Positions 62,576 through 64,000 of a DNA stretch of 64,000 bases are shown one piece after another. The translations under genes and the position numbers were made by a program. Source of the stretch: Aliiroseovarius pelagivivens (GTDB taxonomy: Bacteria; Pseudomonadota; Alphaproteobacteria; Rhodobacterales; Rhodobacteraceae); NCBI RefSeq assembly GCF_900302485.1, contig NZ_OMOI01000001.1, positions 868,001 through 932,000 on the forward strand. The letters are read 5' to 3'. A model generated the notes under the pieces. The model was not told where the DNA came from and searched no databases. It worked only from the letters and a program-made list of their open reading frames with translations. The number at the start of each line of letters is the position of its first letter. Position 1 is the stretch's first letter.

Positions 62576-63739
62576 TTGCCGATCCGAAACCGTTTTGCCG
62601 AGCTTCACAAGGACATCACTGCATGGCGTCAGGATTTCCATCAACATCCTGAACTGCAGTTTGACACCCACCGCACAGCGGGGATCGTGGCCGATAAGCT
62701 GCGCGCCTTCGGCTGCGATGAAGTTGTCGAGGGTGTTGGGCGCACGGGCGTCGTCGGTGTGATCCGCGGGCGAAAGACAGATTCGGGCAAAGTGGTTGGA
62801 TTGCGCGCGGATATGGATGCACTGCCAATACACGAGGCAACGGGGTTGGATTACGCCTCGGTCACGCCGGGAAAAATGCATGCGTGTGGCCATGATGGGC
62901 ACACAGCGATGCTTTTGGGGGCGGCTCAGTATCTGGCGGAAACCCGTAATTTCGATGGCACATGCGTTGTTGTCTTCCAGCCTGCCGAAGAAGGCGGGGG
63001 TGGTGGACGCGTCATGTGCGAGGACGGGCTGATGGAGCGGTTCGGCGTGCAAGAGATATACGGGATGCACAATTGGCCCGGTCAGCCCTTGGGCGCGTTT
63101 GCGATCCGGCCCGGCCCATTCTTTGCCGCGGCGGACCTTCTGGATATCCAGTTCATCGGGCGCGGAGGGCATGCGGCCAAGCCCCATGACACGATTGACC
63201 CTGTTGTAATGGCGGCGCAAGCGGTGACGGCACTTCAGACCATTGCTTCACGCAATGCCGATCCAACGCTGCAGGTGGTCGTCTCGATCACCTCGGTCGA
63301 GACATCCTCGACCACGTTCAACGTGATCCCGCAGTCTGTGCAGCTGAAGGGCACTGTTCGTACGTTGTCTCCCGAGCTCCGCGATCTGGCCGAGGAACGG
63401 GTTGCGGCGATCTGCAACGGGATTGCGGCGACCTTTGGCGGCGAGGCCAAAGTTAAGTACGAGCGGAACTATCCGGTCATGGTTAACCACGACGCTGAAA
63501 CAGAATTCGCGGCCGAGGCCGCCCGCAAAGTGTCGGGAAATTGCGCCGATGCCCCCTATGTCATGGGTGGCGAGGACTTCGCTTTCATGCTGGAAGAGCG
63601 CCCCGGCGCCTATATTCTGGTGGGCAACGGGGACACCGCGATGGTTCACCACCCGGAATACAATTTCAACGACGAGGCCATCCCGCAGGGCTGTTCGTGG
63701 TGGGCGGAAATGGCGGAAAGCCGGATGCCGATCGGCTAA
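62576..63739 (+). CDS. M20 family amidohydrolase (hippurate hydrolase-like)
   Basis: 387 residues from a TTG with AAAAGG 8 bp upstream; no in-frame ATG exists nearby. Metal-binding and catalytic motifs are GLRADMDALP (about 76-84), HACGHDGH at 102-109, FQPAEEGGGGG with the catalytic glutamate pair, MHNWPG, and PYVMGGEDFAFML. The family hydrolyses N-acyl amino acids or related amides. It is divergent from a peptide-type ABC importer, which may supply its substrate. Confidence 0.92.
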   Translation: MPIRNRFAELHKDITAWRQDFHQHPELQFDTHRTAGIVADKLRAFGCDEVVEGVGRTGVVGVIRGRKTDSGKVVGLRADMDALPIHEATGLDYASVTPGKMHACGHDGHTAMLLGAAQYLAETRNFDGTCVVVFQPAEEGGGGGRVMCEDGLMERFGVQEIYGMHNWPGQPLGAFAIRPGPFFAAADLLDIQFIGRGGHAAKPHDTIDPVVMAAQAVTALQTIASRNADPTLQVVVSITSVETSSTTFNVIPQSVQLKGTVRTLSPELRDLAEERVAAICNGIAATFGGEAKVKYERNYPVMVNHDAETEFAAEAARKVSGNCADAPYVMGGEDFAFMLEERPGAYILVGNGDTAMVHHPEYNFNDEAIPQGCSWWAEMAESRMPIG

Positions 63740-63759
63740 CAGGGCAGGGGCTTGGCCCC

Positions 63760-64000
63760 TTACCCACCCGTGTGGTTCATGTGCCGGATCGTCTGGCCTT
63801 GGATTTCCTGACGGCTATAGTCGAAATCATGGCCCTTGGGTTTGCGCCCGATTGCCGCGTGGATGGCATCAATCAGCACAGTATCGCTTTCGGACGACCG
63901 CAAGGGCGCGCGGAGATCGGACATGCCGTCATGACCTAGGCAGGTATAGATCTGACCGGTGCAGCTTATCCGAACGCGGTTGCAGCTTTCACAGAAATTA
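63760..64000 (-). CDS. moaA: GTP 3',8-cyclase MoaA, C-terminal fragment (5' end outside window)
   Basis: The minus-strand frame from the window edge to a TAA at 63760-63762 encodes about 79 residues. It starts with [24 protein letters not shown], containing the three cysteines that bind the C-terminal [4Fe-4S] cluster of MoaA and hold GTP, and it ends in HTGG, the conserved di-glycine tail essential for activity. MoaA performs the first step of molybdopterin synthesis. The radical-SAM N-terminal part is beyond the window. Confidence 0.9.
   Translation of the reverse strand, partial: NFCESCNRVRISCTGQIYTCLGHDGMSDLRAPLRSSESDTVLIDAIHAAIGRKPKGHDFDYSRQEIQGQTIRHMNHTGG

Noticed and set aside
63743..63762. 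Terminator between the amidohydrolase and moaA
   Set aside because: AGGGGC/GCCCCT can pair over a 3-base loop, but there is no T run on either strand.

Overview
The window looks like a chromosomal segment of a marine alphaproteobacterium of the Rhodobacteraceae (Roseobacter group). The evidence is high GC with strong GC3 codon use, a tilS-ftsH pair, an fhs-folD-folD C1 block, a Roseobacter-type Tad/Flp pilus locus, an mraZ-first division/cell-wall (dcw) cluster, and a DUF1127 gene followed by CCUCCUCCC hairpins, an arrangement known from Rhodobacter sphaeroides as ccaF1-ccsR. There is no phage, transposase, CRISPR array, rRNA or tRNA that I can see. The window opens inside tilS and closes inside moaA.

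Layout. 1-6.8 kb: end of tilS, ftsH, a MOSC-domain protein, then fhs and two tandem folD genes for folate-linked C1 oxidation/reduction; the first folD copy has lost several active-site residues. 6.7-9.6 kb: a dihaem cytochrome c lies between two copies of the folD 3' end plus its terminator, followed by an autotransporter-barrel outer-membrane protein; this stretch looks acquired. 9.8-14.3 kb (minus): crotonase, thioesterase, PdeM phosphoesterase and an Lhr-type helicase. 14.4-18.1 kb: a DUF4405 membrane protein, an AAA ATPase and a polytopic membrane protein. 18.2-29.3 kb (minus): a Tad pilus locus, in transcription order flp, flp, cpaB, cpaC, ompA-like, (terminator), cpaE, cpaF, tadB, tadC, a TPR lipoprotein, tadD, cpaA. 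29.6-35.4 kb: a lytic transglycosylase, a HAD-UbiA fusion, and on the other strand a flippase-like protein with homologues of DprE1 and DprE2; together these resemble the mycobacterial route to polyprenyl-phospho-arabinose. 35.5-41.4 kb (minus): PQQ sugar dehydrogenase-like protein, 3-oxoacid CoA-transferase, MAPEG protein, topA. 41.6-44.0 kb: uvrD/pcrA-like helicase.

44.05-44.6 kb (minus) is the most striking non-coding region: a small DUF1127 gene followed by eight consecutive hairpins, each with CCUCCUCCC in its loop, the last being an intrinsic terminator. 45.0-46.1 kb: Mrp/ApbC. 46.4-55.9 kb: dcw cluster, with a promoter overlapped by 10-bp-phased MraZ boxes, a leader of about 255 nt resembling the UpsM-containing leader of R. 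sphaeroides, then mraZ-rsmH-ftsL-ftsI-murE-murF-mraY-terminator-murD; ftsW, murG and murC do not follow. 56.0-64 kb: DUF3422, YeeE/TsuA-like transporter, a peptide-type ABC transporter without its ATPases, an M20 amidohydrolase and the 3' end of moaA, which is missed by simple ORF calling because it is truncated.

Names of families and the comparisons with R. sphaeroides, human MTHFD1 and mycobacterial DprE1 come from memory; no database search was run.
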